Shown: piece after piece, positions 18,068-27,398 of the stretch
How the letters are laid out: each line of letters begins with the position of its first letter
Position numbering within the stretch: the first letter of the stretch is position 1
Assembly: GCF_016651435.1 (NCBI RefSeq)
Contig: NZ_JAEPRJ010000001.1
Location: 1,488,001 to 1,552,000, forward strand
Direction: 5' to 3'
DNA length: 64,000 bases
DNA from: Catonella massiliensis
GTDB lineage: Bacteria; Bacillota; Clostridia; Lachnospirales; Lachnospiraceae
Notes under the pieces: model-generated
What the model was told of the DNA's origin: nothing
The model's database searches: none
Seen by the model: the letters and a program-made list of their open reading frames with translations, nothing else
Made by a program: the position numbers and the translations under genes

Positions 18068-18961
18068 TTATTCAGCAACTTTAGTAAATATCTTTATTTC
18101 AACTCTTCTGTTCTTCTGTCTTCCCTCAGGTGTCTTATTGGAAGCTATAGGCTCATATTCTCCCTTACCGCTTGCAGAAAGCCTCTTAGGGTCCATATGC
18201 TCCACATTGGTAAGATACTCAAGCACAGTCATCGCTCTGGCACTGGAAAGCCACAGGTTATTCTTGAACTTGACTGTATTGGTCTGAGGAACATTGTCAG
18301 TATGTCCTTCAATTACTATGTCAGTATCCTTAAACTTCTTAAGGATGCCGGCTGCTTTGTCAAGTACCACGTCAGCACCCTTTTTAAGTTCAGCCTGTCC
18401 TGAATCAAAAAGAAAGTATCCATCTATACTAAGTCCTATGTAATTATAAGAAGTATCCATCTTTAGCTGAACTGTATCATTTAGCTTAAACTGGTTGATA
18501 GCCTCAGATGCCTTTTCATAGTTCTTTTCAGCGGCTTCTTTAACTTCCTGCTCGTACTTCTTTAATACCTCATCCTTAGTGATTTCCTTTTTTACATTAT
18601 CTTTTTCCGGTTTATTTTCACTGGTGTTTTCCGAATCCGACTTTCCGCTCCCGCCTTTTGTCCCATCTTCTTCAGCAGTATTTTCCACTGCAAGATTAGA
18701 ATAATACTCAGCAAGTTCATTGAGCTGGCTCACTCCACTTGATACGAGTACACCCTGGTCAAGCGCGGAGCCGCCACCCGAAAATATACTGAAAGAGGAG
18801 GTAATTGCCTCCACAATTTCATTGTACTTGGCTGTATCAGTACTACTCATAGAGAACAAAAGCACGAAGAAACATAAGAGCAGATTCATAAGGTCAGAGA
18901 AGGTTGCCATCCATTCGGGAGCGCCCGCCTTGGCCTCTTCCGGTTTTTTCTTCCTTGCCAT
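18068..18961 (-). CDS. motB: Flagellar stator protein MotB
   Basis: MotB of 297 residues: a short basic N-terminus, one helix with the ion-binding Asp (WMATFSDLMNLLLCFF), a plug and linker rich in charged residues (about 85-130), and an OmpA-like peptidoglycan-binding domain (VIEGHTDNVP, LSSARAMTVLEYL, RRVEIKI). The Asp in the helix is present, so the channel should conduct; the ion (H+ or Na+) cannot be told with certainty. The gene follows motA by three bases. Confidence 0.97.
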   Translation of the reverse strand: MARKKKPEEAKAGAPEWMATFSDLMNLLLCFFVLLFSMSSTDTAKYNEIVEAITSSFSIFSGGGSALDQGVLVSSGVSQLNELAEYYSNLAVENTAEEDGTKGGSGKSDSENTSENKPEKDNVKKEITKDEVLKKYEQEVKEAAEKNYEKASEAINQFKLNDTVQLKMDTSYNYIGLSIDGYFLFDSGQAELKKGADVVLDKAAGILKKFKDTDIVIEGHTDNVPQTNTVKFKNNLWLSSARAMTVLEYLTNVEHMDPKRLSASGKGEYEPIASNKTPEGRQKNRRVEIKIFTKVAE

Positions 18962-18964
18962 ATT

Positions 18965-19753
18965 TTATTCCTCTCCACCACCTTCTGAGAATGCTTCACG
19001 TTCAGCAGGTGTTAAGAATGATTTCAGTTTCTCCTCTATTACTCTAGGGTTCTCACCCGCCTGAATGGATAATATACCCTCAACCATGATTCCCTTTAGC
19101 ATAATCTCCTCTGCACTGTTTGATTTAAGCTTGTTGGTAACAGGAGCGCAGAGCCAGTTTGCAAGGAAAGAACCATAGAAGGTAGTAATCAGCGCTATCG
19201 CCATGGAAGGACCGATTGAGCTTGGATCTGAAAGGTTAGCAAGCATGTTTACAAGACCGATAAGAGTACCAATCATACCCCAGGCAGGTCCCATACTTGC
19301 AAGAGTCTCCCAAAAACCGAACTTGCTTTTATGCCTCTCTTCGATACAGGAAATCTCAGTCTCAAGAATTCCTCTAACAAGCTCAGGGTCTGTACCATCT
19401 ACTATAAGAAGTATGCCCTTCTTAAGAAATGGATCTTCTATATTCTGAGAAGCTTCCTCAAGGGCAAGCAAACCATCTTTTCTTGCAATATTAGACAGAT
19501 TGATAATTCCCTTAATTACCTCAGACTGATTGAAGCTTACAGGCTTAAGAACCAAAGTAAAGCTCTTAAGTCCGGATACAAATTCACCTATGTTCTTGTT
19601 TGAAGCAAGAACTATCATGAAAGCACCACCAAAGGTAATGAGTGCCGATGGTAAATCGATGAATCCCATAATCGCCGCAGGATTGTCCATCATAATTGAG
19701 AAAAGCACAAGTCCAAGCGAAATTACAAGTCCAAGTAAAGTAGCTATATCCAA
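18965..19753 (-). CDS. motA: Flagellar stator protein MotA
   Basis: MotA of 262 residues, four membrane helices with a large cytosolic loop (EERHKSKFGFWETLASMGPA is within the conserved part) and the C-terminal helices GMIGTLIGLVNML and IALITTFYGSFLANWL. The frame opens with GTG at 19762, but GGAAGG directly abuts that codon; the TTG at 19753 has proper spacing and gives the family-like start MDIATLLGLVISL. It is the second gene of the visible operon after flbD. Confidence 0.95.
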   Translation of the reverse strand: MDIATLLGLVISLGLVLFSIMMDNPAAIMGFIDLPSALITFGGAFMIVLASNKNIGEFVSGLKSFTLVLKPVSFNQSEVIKGIINLSNIARKDGLLALEEASQNIEDPFLKKGILLIVDGTDPELVRGILETEISCIEERHKSKFGFWETLASMGPAWGMIGTLIGLVNMLANLSDPSSIGPSMAIALITTFYGSFLANWLCAPVTNKLKSNSAEEIMLKGIMVEGILSIQAGENPRVIEEKLKSFLTPAEREAFSEGGGEE

Positions 19754-19802
19754 GCCAGTCACCTTCCGTTCTCGTTTATTCCCTACATATAGGGTGGTTA
19801 TA

Positions 19803-19824
19803 ATACAAGTATGTTAACTTGTAT
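19803..19824. other. Short perfect hairpin between flbD and motA
   Basis: ATACAAGT and ACTTGTAT form a perfect 8-bp stem around a 6-base loop in the 108-base gap between flbD and motA. No long U-run follows on the minus strand (TATAACC), so it is more likely a processing or protein-binding site than a terminator. Confidence 0.5.
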
Positions 19825-19861
19825 ATTGGTTATATCGCAGCTTTCACACAAAATTACAGGG

Positions 19862-20068
19862 TTACTGATCCTTATCCAAAATCGCCCCTGTAAAAATCTC
19901 ACGTTTATAGTTCTTGACGAGGCTTTTAATCTGAAGCCTGCTCTCCTTTACCATGATTTTTTTCCCTGTTGTGAGGGTAATAACAGTATCAGGAACCTCC
20001 TCAATCACCTCTATGAGGTCAGCATTGATAGTAAACTCCAAACCGTTCATTTTTGTAACGTCTATCAC
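19862..20068 (-). CDS. flbD: Flagellar protein FlbD
   Basis: FlbD family protein of 68 residues (VIDVTKMNGLEFTINADLIEV in two strands, then ITLTTGKKIMVKES). Its biochemical role is unknown, but the gene is commonly found ahead of motA in Firmicutes and spirochaetes. GGAGG six bases before GTG at 20068 fixes the start. It is the first gene of the operon in this window. Confidence 0.9.
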   Translation of the reverse strand: MIDVTKMNGLEFTINADLIEVIEEVPDTVITLTTGKKIMVKESRLQIKSLVKNYKREIFTGAILDKDQ

Positions 20069-20159
20069 GTTTGACCTCCTATACACATACTATTAAAATT
20101 GTTAATAAATCTTAAGTTTTTCTTACAGATTTTAAAAAGCAAAAAAACCAGTTACTTCT

Positions 20160-20188
20160 ATTATAATGACTTTTAGTGCAAAAATCAA
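20160..20188 (-). promoter_or_regulatory. Sigma-A type promoter for the flbD-motA-...-fliA operon
   Basis: TTGATT (20183-20188) and TATAAT (20160-20165) are separated by exactly 17 bases on the minus strand, about 90 bases before the flbD GTG. This fits a vegetative promoter and not a sigma-28 site. The space 20069-20424 holds only this promoter, the divergent ldt promoter and AT-rich sequence. Confidence 0.75.
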
Positions 20189-20305
20189 TATAAAGTAACA
20201 ATTAAATATTAACAGAAATTTAGAATTACAGGGTTTTATTTTGTAATTATCTGATATCTTTGTAATATTCTTATGGAAATATTACACTTAGAGAATCAAA
20301 TGGGG

Positions 20306-20334
20306 TTTACTTTTATGTCCCTATACTTTATACT
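20306..20334 (+). promoter_or_regulatory. Sigma-A type promoter for the L,D-transpeptidase gene
   Basis: TTTACT (20306-20311) and TATACT (20329-20334), 17 bases apart, lie about 90 bases before the ATG at 20425. A leader of roughly 84 bases would result. Confidence 0.65.
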
Positions 20335-20424
20335 AACAACGAATATTTTTATCGCTATGACTATATCGGCAGGTTTTGACCTAAAATTTATACCATTTAG
20401 GCAAAAAGTTACAGAAAGGACATT

Positions 20425-21237
20425 ATGAAAACAAAGAAACTAATAAATTATTTGCTTATTTTTGCAATTCTAATCAGCTCTCTTATGTTCACCTTACCTG
20501 CTAGCGCAGCTACAGGAGAATATCATATCAAGGTAAACAGACTTACTAACACCGTAACTGTATATAAAAGGCAGGCGGATGGCTCATTTAAGCCGGTTAA
20601 AGCCATGCTGTGCTCATCAGGAGGCAACCTCACTCCTCTAGGTACTTACAGAACCACTGTGAAATACCGCTGGAGGCAGCTCCTATACAATGTGTGGGGG
20701 CAGTACTCCACAAGGATAGTAGGTCAGATACTCTTTCATTCCATTCCCTACTATAGGTTAAACGCAGGCACTTTGATGAAGGGACAATTTGAGAAGCTGG
20801 GTTCAACAGCTTCACATGGCTGTGTAAGACTCTCTGCTGCAGACACAAAGTGGATATATGATAACTGTTCACTAGGTACGAAAGTAACCATATATGAATC
20901 AAAGAATCCGGGACCTTTAGGAAAGCCGGAGCCTACACCTTATCCTACATACACAGGATTTGACCCTACAGACACCTGGAGCCCGGGACGCCCTATCATA
21001 AAGACGGACCCTGTTATAACTCTTCCAAAGAAAATAACTCTTTCAGCAAAAGATACAAGCTATGACCTCTTAAAAGGTGTGAAGGCTGTCTCTTACGACG
21101 GAAAGGACATCACAGACGATATAGAGATTGAAGATGATATTGATATTGAAACACCTGGTAATTATACCGTAACATACAGTGTTACCGACAAATATGGTCA
21201 TACCGCTGCAAAAAGCACTACAGCAGTAATAGAATAA
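20425..21237 (+). CDS. Secreted L,D-transpeptidase (YkuD domain)
   Basis: Protein of 270 residues with a signal peptide (LLIFAILISSLMFTLPASA), a YkuD catalytic domain and a C-terminal Ig/DUF5011-like domain (about 190-270). The active-site pattern is complete: the His in FHSIPYY and, about 24 residues on, the Cys in STASHGCVRLS. Such enzymes form 3-3 cross-links in peptidoglycan or attach ligands; the direct acceptor is usually meso-diaminopimelate. A Pro-rich linker (PEPTPYPTY) separates the domains. AAAGG lies before the ATG. It is one of only two plus-strand genes and is a single-gene unit between its own promoter and the terminator at 21295. Confidence 0.93.
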   Translation: MKTKKLINYLLIFAILISSLMFTLPASAATGEYHIKVNRLTNTVTVYKRQADGSFKPVKAMLCSSGGNLTPLGTYRTTVKYRWRQLLYNVWGQYSTRIVGQILFHSIPYYRLNAGTLMKGQFEKLGSTASHGCVRLSAADTKWIYDNCSLGTKVTIYESKNPGPLGKPEPTPYPTYTGFDPTDTWSPGRPIIKTDPVITLPKKITLSAKDTSYDLLKGVKAVSYDGKDITDDIEIEDDIDIETPGNYTVTYSVTDKYGHTAAKSTTAVIE

Positions 21238-21294
21238 CCTGTGAAAACGCATATACATTCCAGTTCATAGCATTACTAAAAACGAACCATTTAA

Positions 21295-21331
21295 GAGCCA
21301 TACAGTCAAACCCTTCTTGTCTGTATGGCTC
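21295..21331. terminator. Bidirectional terminator between ldt and recJ
   Basis: GAGCCATACAG and CTGTATGGCTC make a perfect 11-bp stem with a 15-base loop. The plus side is followed by a pyrimidine-rich TATTTACACCTATCTTTATT and the minus side by TTAAATGGTTCGTTTTT, so it can end both convergent transcripts. Confidence 0.75.
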
Positions 21332-21361
21332 TATTTACACCTATCTTTATTCTTCTTATAT

Positions 21362-23113
21362 TTATCTGTATTCTTCTATCTTAAACTGTATATTCCTAAA
21401 TCCCTTATACTCATTTATCTGTGGATAATATATTATATCAAGCTTCCTATCGCCTTTGCTTAAAAAATAACTTTCAAATCCTTTCGCATCTCCAAACCAA
21501 ATACCTTTATACACTCTTCCGTCTGTACCGTCTGTAAATTCAAGCCTTACTGCATTTTCATTCTTCCCTATTATGCTAAAGGACTGCACTAGGATGTCTC
21601 TTTTAGCAAAGGTTGGTGGTCTATTGCCTGTACCAAAGGGCTCAAATGAAGAGAGCTCTTCTATCAGCTTTTCAGACACATAATACGGAGGCAGTTCCAT
21701 ATCAAAGAACACCTTAGGTTTAAGTTCCTCCTCAGTTAAGCTGGTATTTTCATTTAGTTGCTTCCTCAATTTAAAAAGGTATTCCATCTGTTCCTCATTA
21801 GACTCTCCCTTCAATGAAAACCCTGCCGCCATAGGATGTCCGCCAAATTTTACAAAGTAGTCAGAGCATTTTGATATTTCTTCAAACATATTATAATCTT
21901 CTATAGAGCGGCCAGAGCCCTTTATGCCTCTCTCTGCATAGGTAAAAATAAGTGTAGGCTTATAAAACTTTTCTTTAATTCTACCTGCAACTATACCCGC
22001 TATACTCTCGTGACAGTCAGGAACTAAGATAACCAAAACCTTGTCTTTCAAGTATTCAGGGCTTTCAGCTATCTCGACAGCCCTTAAAAGGGCCTCCTCA
22101 GTTATCTCCTTTCTCTCGTTATTTAACTGTTGAAGCTCTTTAGCCGCAGCCACAGCCCTGTCCCTGTCACTTTCAAGAAACAGCTTAATCGCCTTAACTG
22201 CGGACTCAAGCCTGCCTGACGCATTTATCATAGGTCCTAATATAAAACCACAATGATAAACTGTAATGCTCTCCTTATTAACAAGCTCTGAAACCTCTAA
22301 CAAGGCTCTAAGACCAATATTTTCAGTATTATATATTGCCTTTAAGCCCTTTTTAACTATTGTCCTGTTTTCGCCTATCAGCTCCATCACATCACAGACA
22401 GTGGCAAGGGCTGCAAAGGCAAGATACTTACTTTCCACCACTTTTTTGCTCTGATTAAATGTCTCTCCATATCTATCGGCATAATAATTAATGAGCTGAT
22501 AAGCTACTCCTGCACCACAAAGTCCCTTAAAAGGATAGTAACAATCCTCCCTTTTAGGGTTGGTAACAGTGTCAGCAGGCGGAAGTTCGTTATTAAGCGG
22601 AATATCGTGGTGGTCAGTGATGAGAACCGTAAGCCCTATATCCTTAGCATGGCTTACCTGAGTAAAGGCTGCGATACCATTATCACAGGTAATAATAGTA
22701 TCAATACCATCACTCTTGGCCTTGTCAACAATGTCTATATTTATCCCATAGCCGTCCTGCACCCTGTTAGGGATAACATAGCTGATATCTGCCCCCATAC
22801 TCCTAAAAAAATCATAGAGTATGAAAGTAGAGCAAACTCCATCCACATCATAATCTCCAATTACCCTAATCTTCTTTCCTGTACTTATCTTTTCATTAAG
22901 AATCTCACAAGCCCTCACTAAGTCACGCATCAGCGATGGGTCTGAAAGCTTAGCCTCCTCAGCCCTTATGTACTCCTCTATCTCCCGGTCTGTATTCCTA
23001 CCCCTATTTACAAGGACTCTTGCAGCTATCTTGCTTATCCCAAACCTTTCAGATATCCCGTTAAAATCTCCCCTAAAAGTCCTCATGTACCACCGACTAA
23101 CCATACCCACCAT
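21362..23113 (-). CDS. recJ: Single-stranded-DNA exonuclease RecJ
   Basis: RecJ of 583 residues, a 5'-3' exonuclease for recombination and base-excision repair. DHH motifs: IGDYDVDGVCSTFIL, TCDNGIAA, TDHHDIP; the DHHA1 part carries SGRSIEDYNMF and KFGGHPMAAGFSL, and an OB-like domain lies at the end. Length is typical of the shorter Firmicute form. The ATG at 23113 follows AAGGATAGG; another ATG at 23104 is possible. It stands between the terminators of ldt and ilvC, so it is probably its own unit. Confidence 0.96.
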   Translation of the reverse strand: MVGMVSRWYMRTFRGDFNGISERFGISKIAARVLVNRGRNTDREIEEYIRAEEAKLSDPSLMRDLVRACEILNEKISTGKKIRVIGDYDVDGVCSTFILYDFFRSMGADISYVIPNRVQDGYGINIDIVDKAKSDGIDTIITCDNGIAAFTQVSHAKDIGLTVLITDHHDIPLNNELPPADTVTNPKREDCYYPFKGLCGAGVAYQLINYYADRYGETFNQSKKVVESKYLAFAALATVCDVMELIGENRTIVKKGLKAIYNTENIGLRALLEVSELVNKESITVYHCGFILGPMINASGRLESAVKAIKLFLESDRDRAVAAAKELQQLNNERKEITEEALLRAVEIAESPEYLKDKVLVILVPDCHESIAGIVAGRIKEKFYKPTLIFTYAERGIKGSGRSIEDYNMFEEISKCSDYFVKFGGHPMAAGFSLKGESNEEQMEYLFKLRKQLNENTSLTEEELKPKVFFDMELPPYYVSEKLIEELSSFEPFGTGNRPPTFAKRDILVQSFSIIGKNENAVRLEFTDGTDGRVYKGIWFGDAKGFESYFLSKGDRKLDIIYYPQINEYKGFRNIQFKIEEYR

Positions 23114-23168
23114 CCTATCCTTAACTATTTAATTTCTTTTTCAAGATGCTTTTAAATTTTGCCACACA

Positions 23169-23253
23169 GGTCTGCCCTGACATAGCCTAAGCGAGCGCAT
23201 CAGGCGTAGCGAAGCGGAGCCGTAGCGAGTCTGGACTATGTACAGGACAGACC
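23169..23253. repeat. GC-rich palindromic element (REP/MITE-like) upstream of recJ
   Basis: An 85-bp unit bounded by GGTCTGCCCTG and CAGGACAGACC, with further pairing of CATAG/CTATG inside and a GC-rich core containing two copies of CGTAGCGA. It is far richer in G and C than its surroundings and does not encode a protein. It lies between the ilvC terminator and recJ. It could be a palindromic intergenic repeat or a small non-autonomous element; copies elsewhere in the genome cannot be checked here. Confidence 0.6.
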
Positions 23254-23280
23254 GTCTCATCCAATTTATATATAACAAAA

Positions 23281-23308
23281 GAGCATGAACCATCATAAGC
23301 CCATGCCC
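23281..23308 (-). terminator. Terminator downstream of ilvC
   Basis: On the minus strand GGGCATG pairs with CATGCTC (one G-U pair) and is followed by TTTTGTTATA, 20 bases after the ilvC stop. Confidence 0.65.
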
Positions 23309-23327
23309 TTATCGACAAAACCTAATA

Positions 23328-24374
<1,047 letters not shown>

Positions 24375-24397
24375 TTAAGTTTATTTTGACTACAAAA

Positions 24398-24904
24398 CTA
24401 ATCGTCCCACATTTCGCCGCGGGCTTTAGAGCCTCTTTCAAGACCGGTAACACCTGTACGTACCATCTCTAATATTTTCTCTTTACCAAGAAGATTTAAA
24501 AATGCCTCTATCTTGGTCTGATTACCGGTAAGCTCAACAGTGAGGGATTCACTTGAGACATCTACTATCTTGGCTCTGAAGATGTCAGATGTGGCAATTA
24601 TTCCCTGTCTTTCTGCTTGTGAAGCCTTAAGCTTAACTAAGATAAGCTCTCTGGTTACTGAGCTGTCCGGATGAAGTACCTTTACTTCCTTAACGTCCTC
24701 AAGCTTTGCAAGCTGCTTTACAATCTGGTCAAATACCTGATCATCACCGTGAGAAACTATTGTCATTCTTGAATATACAGGACGCTCAGTTTCACTAACG
24801 GTAAGACTGTCAATATTAAAGCCTCTTCTACTAAAAAGTCCTGCCACCCTGCTGAGTACACCGGATGTGTTATCTACAAATACCGAAAATACAATTTTAT
24901 TCAT
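24398..24904 (-). CDS. ilvN: Acetolactate synthase regulatory subunit
   Basis: Small subunit of 168 residues that confers valine feedback on acetolactate synthase. The ACT domain is at the start (FSVFVDNTSGVLSRVAGLF, then RGFNIDSLTV), with a C-terminal domain (ELTGNQTKIEAFLNLL). The large subunit ilvB is not adjacent in this window; here ilvN is the first gene of an ilvN-ilvC unit, which is a known arrangement but leaves ilvB to be found elsewhere. Confidence 0.96.
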   Translation of the reverse strand: MNKIVFSVFVDNTSGVLSRVAGLFSRRGFNIDSLTVSETERPVYSRMTIVSHGDDQVFDQIVKQLAKLEDVKEVKVLHPDSSVTRELILVKLKASQAERQGIIATSDIFRAKIVDVSSESLTVELTGNQTKIEAFLNLLGKEKILEMVRTGVTGLERGSKARGEMWDD

Positions 24905-24946
24905 ATATCTCCTTAGCTATGCATGTTTTGTTAAAACTTGTTTTCA

Positions 24947-24975
24947 ATAATATCAATCGGTATCCACAATGTCAA
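24947..24975 (-). promoter_or_regulatory. Strong sigma-A promoter for ilvN-ilvC
   Basis: TTGACA (24970-24975) and TATTAT (24947-24952) with 17-base spacing, minus strand. The leader would be only about 36 bases, so a T-box or peptide attenuator is not possible after this start. Confidence 0.8.
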
Positions 24976-25018
24976 GTAATGATAGTAATGTAAGCTATGC
25001 CATATAGTTATATCAGAC

Positions 25019-25357
25019 TTATACCTTTTCGAATCTCTCCACATCTATCACAAATATTGTAGCACCACCCACGTCTACTGTGGTTGGCACTGCATTGTAG
25101 CCGGTTACAGGTACACCGCTTGTCTGAGAATAAGGAAGGTTGTACACTATCTGTTCCCTCTTGCCTGACTCTTTTATGATGATGTCAATTACCTTCTGCA
25201 CCTCTTCTGCTTCAACACCAATTAACAGAGTAGTATTGCCTCTCCTAAGGAAGCCTCCTGTAGTAGCAAGCTTAGTAACTATATAGCCACTAGCCATCAA
25301 AGCCTCAGCTACTGAATCTCCATCCTCGCTGTGAACTATCGCATTAATCATTTTCAT
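25019..25357 (-). CDS. darA: Cyclic-di-AMP receptor, PII-like (DarA/PstA family)
   Basis: Protein of 112 residues that matches the DarA/PstA family: start MKMINAIVHSEDGDSVAEAL, the highly conserved TKLATTGGFLRRGNTTLLIG, and the C-terminal VGGATIFVIDVERFE. These proteins are trimers of PII fold that bind c-di-AMP; their downstream target is not settled. GGAGG precedes the ATG. It follows a 358-residue unknown gene by 24 bases and may be co-transcribed with it, which differs from the usual tmk-darA-holB neighbourhood. Confidence 0.93.
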   Translation of the reverse strand: MKMINAIVHSEDGDSVAEALMASGYIVTKLATTGGFLRRGNTTLLIGVEAEEVQKVIDIIIKESGKREQIVYNLPYSQTSGVPVTGYNAVPTTVDVGGATIFVIDVERFEKV

Positions 25358-25381
25358 GAAACATTCCTCCTTATCTTACAT

Positions 25382-26458
25382 CTAGCACAGTTCATCAATT
25401 TTCCCTGTGTCATTTTTAAAAATGACAATGTTATCCTCTTTTATCATTTCTCCGTCTAAGAAAGCTCTCACTGTCCAGTTCCCAAAGTCTGCCTCATCTA
25501 TTTCAGCCAAATTCAGCCAAAATCTGACCATAACTTTGTCATCATCAGCTTCCTCATAGCTTCCAAAGTCATTTTCCGCAAACTTGTAAAGCTCTCCACT
25601 GGGATTATACCATGCTACAGTCACAACATGAAGACCTTTTATTTCATTAAAACTAAGCAGGCAAACTGCTTCCTTGTCTTTACTTACATCAAATACCTTT
25701 GATTCAGCCTTATCCGGCACCACTTCCATCTTCTTATGGGAAATCCCGTATTCTGTAAGCGTAGCAGAGCTTTCTATCTCTTTCTCTACTACTCCGTCTT
25801 CATCTATGGTAAGTACAGACCAGCAACCGCTTTCATCTATGAAGATATCTTTGTTTTTCTTATCTATAAGCTCCAGACCATCCTCACCTAAGTACTTATA
25901 ATAGTACACTCCATCTGTTAGTTCTACATCTGCCTCATAAAAAGAGCCACTTTTTGACATATAAACCGGCTCTTCAAGGTGTTTGAATATTACATCAACT
26001 TCCCCCTGCCTATAATCATCTTGATATTTAATCCTAATCTCCTTCTCAGCTTTCTCTTCAATCAGAGTAATCATAGGTTCTGAATCAGATACAACTTCAA
26101 AAAAATAGTTTTCTGTCAATATGACATACTGATAAATCCTTGCTCCTGTTAGCTTCTTCCCAACTATTTTCCTTACTTCTTTCGCATAATCACCATCTTC
26201 TACTTCATATATTACATTTATACGGCGGTCAGGCGGAAACTTCACTATATCTTCAAATATTTCATTTAATGCAGCTCCCTCTTCAAATACCCTAACAGAA
26301 TAAACCTGATTAAATTCAAATTTAACATAAAACATGATTTTGCCAGTATTCCAAGATTTTAACTCTATTATAGGCTTTACTCCTTCTTTATAAAAAAGAT
26401 TTCCCGAATATATGCCTTTGGGTACTATTCCTTCACCATATATCTTCCAGTTTTCCAT
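25382..26458 (-). CDS. Unknown protein, long member of a tandem paralog pair
   Basis: Protein of 358 residues, no signal peptide or membrane helix seen, acidic and beta-rich in character. Its first 130 residues resemble the whole of the next gene upstream: both begin MExWKxYxxGxxPxGxY, and both contain NVIYEVEDGxYxKE and a segment YxxxTxNxxxxxxxxxEP. The rest (about 135-358) has short repeated beta-like stretches (SGSFYEADVELTDGVYYYKY; SGCWSVLTIDEDG). I do not recognise a family and propose no function. It sits in a minus-strand row from glgX to darA. Confidence 0.75.
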   Translation of the reverse strand: MENWKIYGEGIVPKGIYSGNLFYKEGVKPIIELKSWNTGKIMFYVKFEFNQVYSVRVFEEGAALNEIFEDIVKFPPDRRINVIYEVEDGDYAKEVRKIVGKKLTGARIYQYVILTENYFFEVVSDSEPMITLIEEKAEKEIRIKYQDDYRQGEVDVIFKHLEEPVYMSKSGSFYEADVELTDGVYYYKYLGEDGLELIDKKNKDIFIDESGCWSVLTIDEDGVVEKEIESSATLTEYGISHKKMEVVPDKAESKVFDVSKDKEAVCLLSFNEIKGLHVVTVAWYNPSGELYKFAENDFGSYEEADDDKVMVRFWLNLAEIDEADFGNWTVRAFLDGEMIKEDNIVIFKNDTGKIDELC

Positions 26459-26484
26459 AATTTAGCCAACCTTTCTAAATATCG

Positions 26485-26889
26485 TTAATCAAGTTTATAG
26501 ATTCTCTTTATGAGTGAAGACGGCTCCCCTAAATAAACTGCATCAATCAATAAGTTATCTGTAATGATGGTATATTGTTTTGTGCCTGTACTGTCTAAAA
26601 CTCCTGCAGAATATAATTCGATTTCTTTTAAGTAGTTACCATCTTCAACTTCATATATGACATTAGAAAAGTTATCCTTTTTCAAATCTTCGATATTCTC
26701 ATACAAGTCTAAATCGACAAACTTTCTTTCGGATATTCTGATAGCCTCACCAATTCCAAATTCAAGTATTATCCTAGCTTTATCACTTTTTAGTTCTACA
26801 GTCAGTAAATGTGAATCACCACATATAATCTTTGCTGTATACTTCCCTCTTGGAATCTCTCCCTTTCGATATTCTTTCCAAACTTCCAT
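26485..26889 (-). CDS. Unknown protein, short member of a tandem paralog pair
   Basis: Protein of 134 residues, related over its full length to the N-terminal part of the following gene (shared MEVWKEYRKGEIPRGKY-like opening and FSNVIYEVEDGNYLKEI). It is soluble-looking, with no signal peptide. AGGATAT lies before the ATG. The pair probably arose by tandem duplication with loss or gain of the C-terminal part. Function unknown. Confidence 0.7.
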   Translation of the reverse strand: MEVWKEYRKGEIPRGKYTAKIICGDSHLLTVELKSDKARIILEFGIGEAIRISERKFVDLDLYENIEDLKKDNFSNVIYEVEDGNYLKEIELYSAGVLDSTGTKQYTIITDNLLIDAVYLGEPSSLIKRIYKLD

Positions 26890-26912
26890 TATATCCTCAC
26901 TTTCCCTATTAT

Positions 26913-27050
26913 TTATTTTTCCATAGAAAAATCTTCTTTATGTCTTATTTTAAATGTCCGCCCATTATCTATTTTTATCTCTTCTGTTGTATCCCAGTAG
27001 TTTTCTAACTTTTCAAATATGCGGTTTTTAATTTCACTCCTCAAATTCAA
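26913..27050 (-). CDS. Possible small ORF or gene remnant
   Basis: A 45-codon frame could start at TTG 27050 (overlapping the end of the upstream small gene) and stops at 26913-26915. Its composition looks protein-like (RIFEKLENYWDTTEE, IDNGRTFKIRHKEDF), but there is no good start signal in isolation. It may be a small coupled gene or the tail of a broken one. Confidence 0.3.
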   Translation of the reverse strand: MNLRSEIKNRIFEKLENYWDTTEEIKIDNGRTFKIRHKEDFSMEK

Positions 27051-27264
27051 GCACAGCGTAGAATCCTCTTGGTTTTTCTTCCATTTTAATTACTTTTCCG
27101 GTTAAGTTTTTAAGTGGTTCAGTAAGGGGTATGTTCCCACTCATACCATAAGCATGCTCTATAGTATAATAGCGGAAGCTCTCTAGCTCTGTTTCAATCA
27201 CGTTTACGATATCCCCTTCTTTTAAGAGTCCATTTCTCTCAACCTTAAATTCCATTTCCCTCAT
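27034..27264 (-). CDS. Small unknown protein, 76 residues
   Basis: Short soluble protein (MREMEFKVERNGLLKEGDIV, then TGKVIKMEEKPRGFYAVLEF). The layout hints at a small beta-barrel, but no family is recognised. The frame is open to 27381, yet GAGGTG five bases before the ATG at 27264 supports the shorter form. It follows the debranching enzyme gene and precedes the paralog pair, all on the minus strand. Confidence 0.6.
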   Translation of the reverse strand: MREMEFKVERNGLLKEGDIVNVIETELESFRYYTIEHAYGMSGNIPLTEPLKNLTGKVIKMEEKPRGFYAVLEFEE

Positions 27265-27398
27265 ATTGGCACCTCTACAATAGTAATTAATAACATATAC
27301 ATTCTTTATATAGCTCCTTAACTGCAAAAAACTTTCTGCAGTCCTGATAATTATATCATCATTTCTACAGAAAGTCCTCAAGTTTCATAAATTTGGTT

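Noticed and set aside
20069-20424. The 356-base gap before the flagellar operon as a c-di-GMP riboswitch or sigma-28 promoter region.
   Set aside because: The leader after the -10 is AT-rich with no GEMM core, and the boxes match sigma-A, not the TAAA/GCCGATAA sigma-28 form.
24905-25018. T-box or leader-peptide attenuator ahead of ilvN-ilvC.
   Set aside because: The promoter leaves about 36 leader bases, too few, and no specifier or terminator stem is present.
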